A stretch of DNA of 64,000 bases from Liquorilactobacillus hordei DSM 19519 (GTDB taxonomy: Bacteria > Bacillota > Bacilli > Lactobacillales > Lactobacillaceae): NCBI RefSeq assembly GCF_019443985.1, contig NZ_CP049303.1:496001-560000 (forward strand), in the 5' to 3' direction. Under the pieces are notes generated by a model. That model was not told the DNA's origin and made no database searches. It saw only the letters and a list, made by a program, of their open reading frames with translations. The stretch's first letter is position 1, and each line of letters opens with the position of its first letter. A program made the position numbers and the translations under genes. This document shows positions 43,939 through 51,221 of the stretch, in pieces.

Positions 43939-45109
43939 TGTTTATTTGAATAAGAAAACAGGAAAATTTTATTTTGTCGCGAACCTTGGTTTTGACGAAA
44001 ATGGAAAAAGAGTTCAACACTTTAAGCGAGGGTTTAGTACACAAAAAGAAGCAAAACAAGCCTATGATGAATTTATGAACAATCGTTCTGAAAGTGGAAT
44101 AAATAAAAATAGTTCAATGAGTTTTGAAGTATTTTATGAAGACTATTTTTTGTCTGATTATAAGCGTTCGGTTAGAAAAAGTACTTTTGATAATAGAAAA
44201 TTAATAATGGATAAACAGTTTAGATACTTTAACAATAGAAAATTAAAAGATATTTCTTTGGCTTATTTGAAAAAATGGCAGAATAATCTTTCAGAGCAAG
44301 GATTTAGCAATGGATATATAAGGTTGATTTTTGGTTTGTTAGAACAGGTTTTAGATTTGGCAAAAAAACTTGGTATGCTGCAAAAGAATCCAGCAAGGCA
44401 AGTAGGAAATGTGAAAAAGATAAAAAGGAAAGTAGATTTTTGGACTATTGAGGAATTTAGAAAGGTCTTTGCTACTTTTGACGATAATCAATATTATGAT
44501 TTTTTTTCAAAAGTATTGATAGATTTTCTCTATATGACTGGTTTAAGATTTGGAGAGGCTCAAGCTTTAACGTGGCAAGACATAGATATACAAAATTGTA
44601 TTGTTCACGTTAATAAGTCAATGTATTATAAAAATGCTGATGAATATTATATTGGAGAACCAAAAACAAGTGCAAGTATTCGTACAATAGCTATTGACCA
44701 TGATACTGCTAAAATGTTGGCAGATTGGAAAGTAGTTCAAGAAAAGAATATTGGTAGTACTGATTTTGTATTAAGCTATAATGGAAGTCCAACTAATCGG
44801 AGTACAGCAAGGCATATGATAGAACATCATGCCGAAATGGCTGGTGTACATCGAATTAAGGTTCATGCTTTGAGACATTCACACGCTTCAATGTTGATTG
44901 CTATGGGCGAAAATGCTTTGGTTGTTCAAAGTAGGCTCGGACATTCTGATATCAAGACCACTTTGGGGGTGTACAGTCACCTATATCCTAATGTAAATCG
45001 TGAAGTCGCTGATAGAATTGTTGGAATACTTGATGGTGTAAAGTTTAATAAGAATGCAAAAAGAAAAACATTTAACGGAAATGAATATCTAAAAGGAAGT
45101 GATTTGTGA
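43922..45109 (+). CDS. tyrosine site-specific integrase
   Basis: A 395-residue phage-type integrase. The N-terminal arm-binding domain (first 60 residues, with FDENGKRVQHFKRGFSTQKE) is followed by a core-binding SAM-like domain and the catalytic domain: Arg in TGLRFGEAQALTW near residue 200, HALRHSHASML near 320, and the LGHSDIKTTLGVYSHL end carrying the nucleophilic Tyr near 355. It should integrate the element at the guaA 3' end. The ATG at 43922 has AAAGGAG upstream and overlaps the DUF3173 gene. The last codons overlap the phosphoesterase start. Confidence 0.93.
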   Translation: MPRVSNVYLNKKTGKFYFVANLGFDENGKRVQHFKRGFSTQKEAKQAYDEFMNNRSESGINKNSSMSFEVFYEDYFLSDYKRSVRKSTFDNRKLIMDKQFRYFNNRKLKDISLAYLKKWQNNLSEQGFSNGYIRLIFGLLEQVLDLAKKLGMLQKNPARQVGNVKKIKRKVDFWTIEEFRKVFATFDDNQYYDFFSKVLIDFLYMTGLRFGEAQALTWQDIDIQNCIVHVNKSMYYKNADEYYIGEPKTSASIRTIAIDHDTAKMLADWKVVQEKNIGSTDFVLSYNGSPTNRSTARHMIEHHAEMAGVHRIKVHALRHSHASMLIAMGENALVVQSRLGHSDIKTTLGVYSHLYPNVNREVADRIVGILDGVKFNKNAKRKTFNGNEYLKGSDL

Positions 45110-45654
45110 TGAAATATTTTATTGCGGATATGCATTTTTGTCATGCGGATATCATTTCATTTAGTAATCGTCCATTTAAGAATGTTTTAGAAATGAATGA
45201 TGAGATGGTTAAACTTTGGAATGAACGGGTGCAATCTTCAGAAGATGAAGTCTATATATTGGGAGATTTTATGTATCGAGGTTCTGCAGAAAAAGCAAAT
45301 GAAATATTGAAAAAGTTAAGAGGAAAAAAATATTTAATTAAGGGAAATCATGAGCAATATTTAAATGATTCTGCATTTAATTTAAATAATTTTGAATGGA
45401 TTAAAGATTACTATAGCTTTTATTACAAAAGAAAGGAAATAGTGTTGTTTCATTATCCAATTCTTGAGTGGGCTCAATATTATAACAATTCTATTCTGCT
45501 TTATGGGCATGTTCATGATAAAAGAATAGAATACTTCGATAGTACTTTGGGGCCAAGGGCATTGAATGTTGGTGTAGATAGAATTGGATTTGCTCCTTTA
45601 AGTATTGATAAAGTATTGGAAAAAATTGAAGAACAGGAAATATTATTTTACTAA
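45109..45654 (+). CDS. calcineurin-like metallophosphoesterase
   Basis: A 181-residue metallophosphoesterase. The metal-binding signatures are in order: DMHFCH near residue 7, LGDFMYRG near 54, KGNHEQY near 78, LFHYPILEW near 109 and YGHVHDK near 126. Small stand-alone enzymes of this type are common in phages and mobile elements and hydrolyse phosphodiesters or cyclic nucleotides; the substrate here is unknown. AAAGGAAG precedes ATG 45109, whose A is the last base of the integrase stop, so it rides on the integrase message. It is the last gene before attR and is likely cargo. Confidence 0.85.
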   Translation: MKYFIADMHFCHADIISFSNRPFKNVLEMNDEMVKLWNERVQSSEDEVYILGDFMYRGSAEKANEILKKLRGKKYLIKGNHEQYLNDSAFNLNNFEWIKDYYSFYYKRKEIVLFHYPILEWAQYYNNSILLYGHVHDKRIEYFDSTLGPRALNVGVDRIGFAPLSIDKVLEKIEEQEILFY

Positions 45655-45659
45655 ATAGA

Positions 45660-45670
45660 AGAGCTAACAA
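45660..45670 (+). repeat. right arm-type site copy
   Basis: A third perfect AGAGCTAACAA, 100 bases inside attR. A related GCAAACAA follows four bases later. Confidence 0.6.
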
Positions 45671-45769
45671 TTTGCAAACAATCCTTATTAAACAAGATAT
45701 ATTTTAGTTTACTGTTAGGGACTAAAATGTTGTTATATCAGTATTTCAATTGTAATTAATTTCTTAAAT

Positions 45770-45784
45770 GATTGAGTGGGAATA
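45770..45784 (+). other. right attachment site, attR
   Basis: Identical to the 15 bases at 37278. The next base is A rather than G, so excision would give guaA a TAA stop in place of TAG with the same protein end. Confidence 0.85.
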
Positions 45785-45886
45785 AAACTAGTATAAATCA
45801 ACAAATTAAATAATTCTGAAAAGCGCTAAGTTGCTCTGAACAATCAAATACGAGTCTCACTTGTTCCGACTTAAATCGGGATTGTG

Positions 45887-45939
45887 AGTACCAAAAAAAG
45901 TACTAATATCATTTTCAAATGATTTTTGGTACTTTTTTT
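45887..45939 (+). terminator. terminator, probably ancestral for guaA
   Basis: AGTACCAAAAA and TTTTTGGTACT pair over 11 bp, with AATCATTT/AAATGATT inside, followed by seven T residues. Confidence 0.85.
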
Positions 45940-46101
45940 ATGAAACAAGTAATTTAAATTTCATGACTGAAAGCTATGTAACTGTAAGCATACTCCATAT
46001 GTTATGGTAAGTTTTTTGGTGATGTTGGTGTATTTGATTTTGAAACCCACCCAAAAGGATTTGATACATTCCTTAGCTCAATTTGCTATTGATTATTTGA
46101 A

Positions 46102-46138
46102 TAAAAGAATAAAGCCGGTCATAATGACTAGCTTTATT
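46102..46138 (-). terminator. terminator of the lipoprotein gene
   Basis: AATAAAGC and GCTTTATT flank a GGTCAT/ATGAC inner stem. On the minus strand a T-rich tail follows. It lies seven bases past the stop of the lipoprotein gene. Confidence 0.8.
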
Positions 46139-46145
46139 ATTATTT

Positions 46146-47153
46146 TTACCATCCACCATCCATACTACGTCCAGCTGTCGTATTTGTACCTGTAATATTA
46201 CCACTTTGAATTGATGCTGATGATGTTTGTGGAACTGTATTATTATGATAGCTACTTGCTGTTGGTGTCTTTGCTTGAGTTGAACTTTTTGCTGGTGCAT
46301 GATAAGTTGAACTTGCAGCCGCATGATAAGATGCTGCTGCACTTCTTGCAGGTGTTGCTGATGCCTGTGTTGCGTGACTCGTTGTCGATTGTGTTGTATT
46401 TGTATTTGTTGATGCTCTTGTAGTTGATGTTGCTTGTGTTGCCGAAGTTGCTTGGGAAGCGGATGATGATCGTGTTTCTTCAGAAGACATTTTTGCCATA
46501 TTTGAGGATTCAGCTGCACTTGCCGATGATGAACTTGCAGCAGCTGCCGCAGCTTTTGCTTGTGCAACTTTTAATTTCTTTTCCGATAATGGTTTTGTCA
46601 TATCTAACACTTGTGACTCAGCATAATTTGTATGAGTAACAACTAAAACAACCATCGATTGTTCATATTCTTTTTCCATATGAGTTGCTAATTTTGAATT
46701 CTTTAAGTCTGCTATATGCGAACGAACTGTTTGCATATTAATTAAACTACTATCTTTTACTACATTAACAACATCTGTATATGCTCTACGAATATCTTTA
46801 GTATTCGTATCATTGCCTTTGATTTCAGCAATTGCCGTTGCTGCTTTATCTTCGGCCTTACTAACGATAGGCGCAACATAATTATCAGGTCGTCTATTAA
46901 CAACATTGGGGTCAGTTTTGGCATCTTTTTGTTCAGCTTTATCATTAGCATTAAAGACATTCTTTACTGCCGTATCAGCTTTTTTTACTTGCTCAGCTTT
47001 TGACTTTGATAAATTTTGATATGGACTGTTATTTTGATTGTTTGTACTTGTCGCATAATTTTTGCTACTATCTTGTTTAGCTTGTCCCTTACCACATCCT
47101 ATGAGTAACAAATTCATCATGACAACTAAACAAATTATCAATTTCTTTTTCAT
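46146..47153 (-). CDS. Ser/Ala/Thr-rich surface lipoprotein
   Basis: A 335-residue predicted lipoprotein: MKKKLIICLVVMMNLLLIGC places the lipid-modified Cys at residue 20. Residues 60-200 are helical and look like a real domain (DIRRAYTDVVNVVKDSSLIN, MEKEYEQSMVVLVVTH) that I do not recognise. Residues 205-335 are low-complexity Ser, Ala, Thr and Gln repeats ending MDGGW. The ATG at 47153 follows AGAGGAT; the frame is open for 15 more codons. Its 5' end abuts the truncated antiterminator remnant, so it seems to have been placed there by a rearrangement. Confidence 0.75.
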   Translation of the reverse strand: MKKKLIICLVVMMNLLLIGCGKGQAKQDSSKNYATSTNNQNNSPYQNLSKSKAEQVKKADTAVKNVFNANDKAEQKDAKTDPNVVNRRPDNYVAPIVSKAEDKAATAIAEIKGNDTNTKDIRRAYTDVVNVVKDSSLINMQTVRSHIADLKNSKLATHMEKEYEQSMVVLVVTHTNYAESQVLDMTKPLSEKKLKVAQAKAAAAAASSSSASAAESSNMAKMSSEETRSSSASQATSATQATSTTRASTNTNTTQSTTSHATQASATPARSAAASYHAAASSTYHAPAKSSTQAKTPTASSYHNNTVPQTSSASIQSGNITGTNTTAGRSMDGGW

Positions 47154-47516
47154 GCCTATCCTCTTATTAATGCCGAACAAGATAATGATGAAGACCATGA
47201 TAGTTTGAAAATTACCGAATTAGTTGATGATGTAGTTAATCTCGTAAGATACCAAGCTAAAAAAGATTTATTAAGTGGCTCTATCAGTTACCAGCGTTTA
47301 ATTACGCACGTTAAGTTCTTCGCTAACCGGCTTTTTACGGATAGGCAACTAGATGGCAGTGATGATATTATGACCATGCATCTACAAAACAAATATCCTG
47401 TAGCAACACGTGTTGCTAATCAGATTTGTGCCTTTATCCAACGTAAATATGGGTTGCAAGTAAGCAATGAAGAGTTTACTTTTTTGGTTATACATGTGGA
47501 ACGTAACATTAAATGA
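47154..47516 (+). pseudogene. truncated BglG/LicT-type antiterminator (PRD2 remnant)
   Basis: The frame encodes the linker and second PTS regulation domain of a BglG/LicT antiterminator: LINAEQDNDEDHDSLKITEL, then an PRD with HVKFFANRLF and LVIHVERNIK, normal C-terminal features. The RNA-binding domain and PRD1 (about 165 residues) are missing; upstream sequence turns into the divergent lipoprotein gene. The open frame continues left of the first possible start (TTG 47205), which shows it is a 5' truncation and not a small gene. It cannot bind a RAT site and is probably not functional. Confidence 0.8.
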
Positions 47517-47733
47517 AATAGTATATTTACAGAAAACATTATGGTAATTATCTACAACGAAGACTGTATTTGGAGAAATTATTTTAGTGAGTTTTTGGAT
47601 AAGTATAGATTGTCTCCATGACAATAATTTTGACTTTTTCTTAGCATCGGCTTCAATTCTTATATGATTGCTTTCTATATAACTAGCTATAAAGACATTT
47701 TCTTTCCTTTCTAAAATAGTCGTGATGGATATT

Positions 47734-47871
47734 TTAGATGAGTAGGGAATGTCTATTTTTTTGTGTTTCTTTTGTTTTCAGTTCATATCTGAATTGTTTA
47801 TTATTTTCAATAACCGCATTTTCTGGTTTCATACGCTCCATTCTTATGACATATGTTTCATCAGTAATCAT
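47734..47871 (-). CDS. possible small protein of 45 residues
   Basis: A minus-strand frame starting MITDETYVIRMERMKPENAV with natural amino-acid composition, highly charged. The ribosome site is weak and no homolog is recognised. It may be a real small gene or a remnant of a larger one; I cannot decide. Confidence 0.25.
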   Translation of the reverse strand: MITDETYVIRMERMKPENAVIENNKQFRYELKTKETQKNRHSLLI

Positions 47872-47921
47872 ACTAAGTCTTCTTTTCTATCAACATGTTA
47901 TTCGGTTTATTTAAAACAGTA

Positions 47922-47940
47922 AAAAGTATGGCACAGTCCC
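47922..47940. repeat. possible solo IS1182-type end
   Basis: AAAAGTATGGCACAGTCCC matches the inverted repeat of the IS at 58751-60546 (GGACTTATGGCACAGCCCC) at most positions, with no transposase next to it. Confidence 0.4.
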
Positions 47941-48106
47941 GATATATGGAATAGAACGTTTTTGAATACTCTAAAAGTATAGAGGTGGAATTTTTAAAAC
48001 ATAAAAGAAAACAATTGACAGCAATAATTCCCATTCTTCTTTGAATAAAGTAAGTATTTACTTTAGAATAGAAAGTGTGAACCTAGGTAGAGAGGGGTAA
48101 GGTAGA

Positions 48107-48610
48107 ATGAATGATCCAAAATTTAAATATCCAGATAAAGCATCTTATAAATTTGTAACAGATTATTTTTCATCTAAAGGAGTAGAAGCGGAAGGTATTG
48201 CATCTATTACTTACAATATTCAGCGCAACTACATTTTCGACCTAACACTCGAAGAAGTTCAAAAGGCTGTGGTTGATGTTTTGCATAAAAGAGAAGTACT
48301 AAATAATGCTATGGTTGGTATCGTACTGGACCAGTTTGCTTCTAAAAACCAATTACCCGAGCCATTGCAAAGTATTATTGAAAAAGATAGCGGAGTTTTT
48401 GGTGTCGATGAATTGATAGCTGAAGGTGGAATTTCGGGCATTTATGGCAAAATTGCTACGACTAATTTCGGGTATCTGGACAAAGAAAAACATGGAATTC
48501 TCAAAAAATTGGATACACCGACAGCTGGAAGTGTTAATACATTTTTAGATGATATTATTGCCGCAGTGGCTGCGGCAGCTGGAGCAAAAATTGCTCATGC
48601 ACACGCGTGA
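48107..48610 (+). CDS. pgpA: phosphatidylglycerophosphatase A family protein
   Basis: A 167-residue protein of the PgpA family (lipid phosphatase), which dephosphorylates phosphatidylglycerophosphate in phospholipid synthesis. Family blocks are clear: VLHKREVLN, IVLDQFASKNQLPEPLQSII, FGVDELIAEGGISGIYGKI, TTNFGYLDKEKHGI and VNTFLDDIIAAVAAAAGAKI. Unlike E. coli PgpA it has no membrane helices, which is usual for the shorter Gram-positive type. GAGAGGGGTAAGG lies upstream of the ATG. It is monocistronic. Confidence 0.85.
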   Translation: MNDPKFKYPDKASYKFVTDYFSSKGVEAEGIASITYNIQRNYIFDLTLEEVQKAVVDVLHKREVLNNAMVGIVLDQFASKNQLPEPLQSIIEKDSGVFGVDELIAEGGISGIYGKIATTNFGYLDKEKHGILKKLDTPTAGSVNTFLDDIIAAVAAAAGAKIAHAHA

Positions 48611-49044
48611 TTTTATACAGGCTCGTATCAGATCAGTAATGTGAGGGAGCTATCTTTTCAAGTTAATCTTGATGGAATTTTTATGAGAATTAGAAAATAA
48701 GGAATATTATTAGGCAAGATTGTTTTTTGATTGATAAATGTAAGTATCGCAAGCTGGATGTCTGGTAGAACTGTTAGTTTTTCAGACATATTGAAATCTT
48801 GCTAACTCTATGTTTTTTAAAGCAAAGTGGTGTTGTAAAACGATTTGAAGTCAGATCAAAAGTTACTTTTTGGTCTGGCTTCTTCATTTATTCTGAAAAA
48901 TGGGTGATATAAGGCAACACTTTTAGCCTAATTTTGGAGTATTTATAGCAAATTATGTGTGTTATACACACAATTTCATGTTAGTATTCAAATTTATACC
49001 ACATCCTCAATTCATTAACGGTAATGGAATAGAGAGGTTGAGGT
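48611..49044. other. intergenic region between pgpA and the hydrolase gene
   Basis: The gap holds a terminator at 48847-48882, a short perfect palindrome GTGTGTTATACACAC near 48955-48969, and a CCTCAA/TTGAGG hairpin near 49005-49044 that may end the convergent hydrolase message. No gene is supported. Confidence 0.5.
48847..48882 (+). terminator. terminator-like hairpin after pgpA
   Basis: GAAGTCAGATCAAAAGT pairs with ACTTTTTGGTCTGGCTTC with one or two mismatches. It belongs to the same GATCAAAA-type terminator style as those at 17677 and 32780. The T run after it is short. Confidence 0.6.
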
Positions 49045-49542
49045 TTATACAAATTCTAGAAATCTATGATTCCAGATATTTTCATAAAATGAATTAGTTG
49101 TTTCTGCATCCATATAGTTATTATCAAGGGTAGCTGCAGCACCATGAATCATTTGTAATTTGTATCCCAAGCCATGAGCCATTTTGATAGTGGTATCAAC
49201 ACAGAATTCAGTTTGAGCACCGCAAATTTCTATTGAAGTAACATTATTTTCATCTAAAATAATTTTTAGATTTGTCTTGAAAAAAGAATTAGCATGCGTT
49301 TTTTGGACGTAATAGTCATTATCTTTGGTATTTATTTCATCTATAATTGACCAGTTCCATTGCCCTTTCACTAGCTCATCATCATTATGCTGAATAAAGA
49401 TAATTGGTTTTTCAGATTGTCGATACAGTTCAATTCGCTTGTTAATTCTGTGTATATAGTCAGTCAGATTATTAACAGGCGTGGCCCCCTTGCAGACACC
49501 ATTTTGAAAATCAATGATTAGTAGAACATCAGCTAGTACCAT
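49045..49542 (-). CDS. isochorismatase-family cysteine hydrolase
   Basis: A 165-residue hydrolase of the isochorismatase/nicotinamidase superfamily. The catalytic triad is visible: Asp in LLIIDFQNGV near residue 11, Lys in QKTHANSFF near 83 and Cys in GAQTEFCVDTT near 117. A cis-peptide motif GAQTE precedes the cysteine. It lacks the nicotinamidase metal-site pattern, so the substrate (an amide or similar) is unknown. AAGGGGAG precedes the ATG. Single gene, divergent from the MFS exporter. Confidence 0.83.
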   Translation of the reverse strand: MVLADVLLIIDFQNGVCKGATPVNNLTDYIHRINKRIELYRQSEKPIIFIQHNDDELVKGQWNWSIIDEINTKDNDYYVQKTHANSFFKTNLKIILDENNVTSIEICGAQTEFCVDTTIKMAHGLGYKLQMIHGAAATLDNNYMDAETTNSFYENIWNHRFLEFV

Positions 49543-49794
49543 TTTATCTCCCCTTTTGCATATGTCATTGTAATCTATTATAGCTAAGATAGTACCATAA
49601 TTTAAATAGTATCAATTTTCTTTTTGAAATAATTAGTTACGCAATGAATGCAAATAACAATGGAAGAAAGGACAGAGTATAAAATATTTTTTCCGTATTT
49701 CACATTTTTGCATTATAATTATCACGGCAGTATTAAGTTGTGTGCGTTTAATTTTCAATTTAATGCAATATAAATTACTAGAAGGAGATTTGGG

Positions 49795-51189
49795 ATGCAA
49801 GTACCAGCAGTAAAACAAGAAAATCCGATGCTTGTTGTTGCGATTGTTGCACTAATGTCATTCATGGGAGTATTGACGGAAACCTCAATGAATGTTACAT
49901 TTCCAGCTTTAATGCGTGAATTTAATGAACCTTTGGGGACTGTCCAATGGGTAACGTCAGGCTACCTATTAATGGCGGCGTTAGTCATGTTAACCTCAGC
50001 ATACATGAAAAGAAGATTTACGAATCGGCAGTTATTTATCATTGCAGTTATTCTTTTTAGCTTAGGTGATATTATTTGCGGCAGTGCGTTTAATTTTTGG
50101 ATGTTATTAATTGGTCGCTTAATTCAAGCTGGCTGTGTTGGAATTTGTACACCATTAATGGTCAATATTATTCTTGATGTTGTATCACCGATAAAACTTG
50201 GAACATATATTGGCTTGGCAAATTTGATTATCCTAGTTGCTCCGGCTCTGGGTCCAACATTTGGTGGGGCGGTTGTGGCTTTTGCAAGTTGGCGTGTGAT
50301 ATTTTGGGCAACTTTACCATTAGCGCTTATCCTATTGGCAATGGGTGCTAAACGGATTAGGCAGTATGCACCAATCAAGGGAAAATATGTATTTGACTGG
50401 ACAAGATTTTTGGTTCTGGGACTTGCCTTGGTCTGTCTAATTATGGGATTAAATGATCTTGGTCAGCATTCTTATATCACTTTTGCTATTTTATTGAGTA
50501 TGAGCATAGTTTTAACTGGTTTCTTTGTAAAACTTTCAAAGACGACAAGTAAAGCTCTATTTTCATTATCAGTTTTTAAAGAAAAAGCCTTTTTATTTAG
50601 TTTTTTGCCATATATTATGTTGCAATTTTCAAATGTTGGAATTAATTTTTTATTACCTAATTATGTTCAAGAAGTCTTTCAAGCGACTTCACTGGTCGGA
50701 GGACTAATTCTTTTGCCAGGCAGTATCTTGAATTGCTTTGGGCAACCAATCTATGGATGGATGCTTGATCATTTTGATGGCAAAATTCCATTGTATATAG
50801 GTGATATCTTATTCACACTTTCGCTTGTTGGACTCACAATTGGTGGGCCACAATTAGGAGTCTGGGGAATTACCTTCGCTTATTTGGTTTTTGCAGTTGG
50901 TCGATCAATGGCATTTGGAAATTCGGTCGCTTATGGACTAGAACATATTAACAAGGAATTTCGTAGTGATGCAAATGCACTCTATAATACTGGGCAACAG
51001 GTTACAGGAGCAATTGGGACAACGGCTTTAGCATTGATAATGGATTCAGTTAATCGAACAGGCTATACCCATGCTCAAAATATCAGTGCAGGTAGCACAT
51101 TAGCATTTATTTTATTAGTAGTGTTTGGAATAATTATCTTTTACTTATTTCATCATCTTTTGAACTTAAAGGTGGAAGTAGATAAGTAA
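49795..51189 (+). CDS. MFS exporter, DHA2 (EmrB/QacA) family
   Basis: A 464-residue transporter of the fourteen-helix drug:H+ antiporter family. Helix 1 begins MSFMGVLTETSMNVTFPALM, followed by the motif-D region VQWVTSGYLLMAALVM and, after helix 5, the antiporter motif APALGPTFGGAVV near residue 145. It likely exports lipophilic drugs or toxic metabolites. AAGGAG precedes the ATG. The amidase gene begins 32 bases downstream with no terminator between, so the two are probably cotranscribed. Confidence 0.88.
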   Translation: MQVPAVKQENPMLVVAIVALMSFMGVLTETSMNVTFPALMREFNEPLGTVQWVTSGYLLMAALVMLTSAYMKRRFTNRQLFIIAVILFSLGDIICGSAFNFWMLLIGRLIQAGCVGICTPLMVNIILDVVSPIKLGTYIGLANLIILVAPALGPTFGGAVVAFASWRVIFWATLPLALILLAMGAKRIRQYAPIKGKYVFDWTRFLVLGLALVCLIMGLNDLGQHSYITFAILLSMSIVLTGFFVKLSKTTSKALFSLSVFKEKAFLFSFLPYIMLQFSNVGINFLLPNYVQEVFQATSLVGGLILLPGSILNCFGQPIYGWMLDHFDGKIPLYIGDILFTLSLVGLTIGGPQLGVWGITFAYLVFAVGRSMAFGNSVAYGLEHINKEFRSDANALYNTGQQVTGAIGTTALALIMDSVNRTGYTHAQNISAGSTLAFILLVVFGIIIFYLFHHLLNLKVEVDK

Positions 51190-51221
51190 CTAAGGTATTT
51201 TTTTAAGAATGGAGGACTAAG

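Larger units (their letters stand above)
37278..45784 (+). mobile_element. integrative mobilizable element in the 3' end of guaA
   Basis: About 8.5 kb bounded by direct repeats of GATTGAGTGGGAATA (37278-37292 and 45770-45784). The left copy is the last codons of guaA, a known hot spot for tyrosine-recombinase elements. In order it encodes an RHH-like protein, small hypothetical and membrane proteins, an FtsK/TcpA-type ATPase, a DUF961-like protein, an HUH initiator, two HD-like proteins, an unknown protein, a DUF3173 protein, the integrase and a metallophosphoesterase. There is no type IV secretion set, so it would need a helper element to transfer. Whether it still moves is not known. Confidence 0.88.
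45785..46145 (+). other. intergenic region right of the element
   Basis: This was the original downstream flank of guaA. It has a GTGAG/CTCAC-type hairpin with TCCGA/TCGGGA inner arms (45853-45886), then a strong terminator at 45887-45939. A short open stretch near 46009-46085 with natural-looking composition could be a gene remnant, but is too short to assign. The end holds the lipoprotein gene's terminator. Confidence 0.5.
47517..48106. other. 590-base gap with gene debris
   Basis: No full gene is supported. A minus-strand frame of 45 codons occupies 47734-47871. GTATGGCACAGTCCC near 47926-47940 resembles the end of the IS1182 element at 58751, suggesting an old insertion remnant. The last 100 bases are the pgpA leader, with no clear promoter. 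Confidence 0.5.

Noticed and set aside
45853..45886. Hairpin right of the element considered as a T-box or other riboswitch
   Set aside because: No T-box sequence, no downstream codirectional gene, and it leads straight into a plain terminator.
46073..46567. 164-codon minus-strand frame rich in Gln and His
   Set aside because: It is the alternative frame of the Ser/Ala/Thr low-complexity part of the lipoprotein gene; no ribosome site and an artificial composition.
47205..47516. Short PRD protein as a complete gene from TTG 47205
   Set aside because: The frame continues upstream with clear PRD-linker sequence, so it is a truncated gene and not a natural small regulator.
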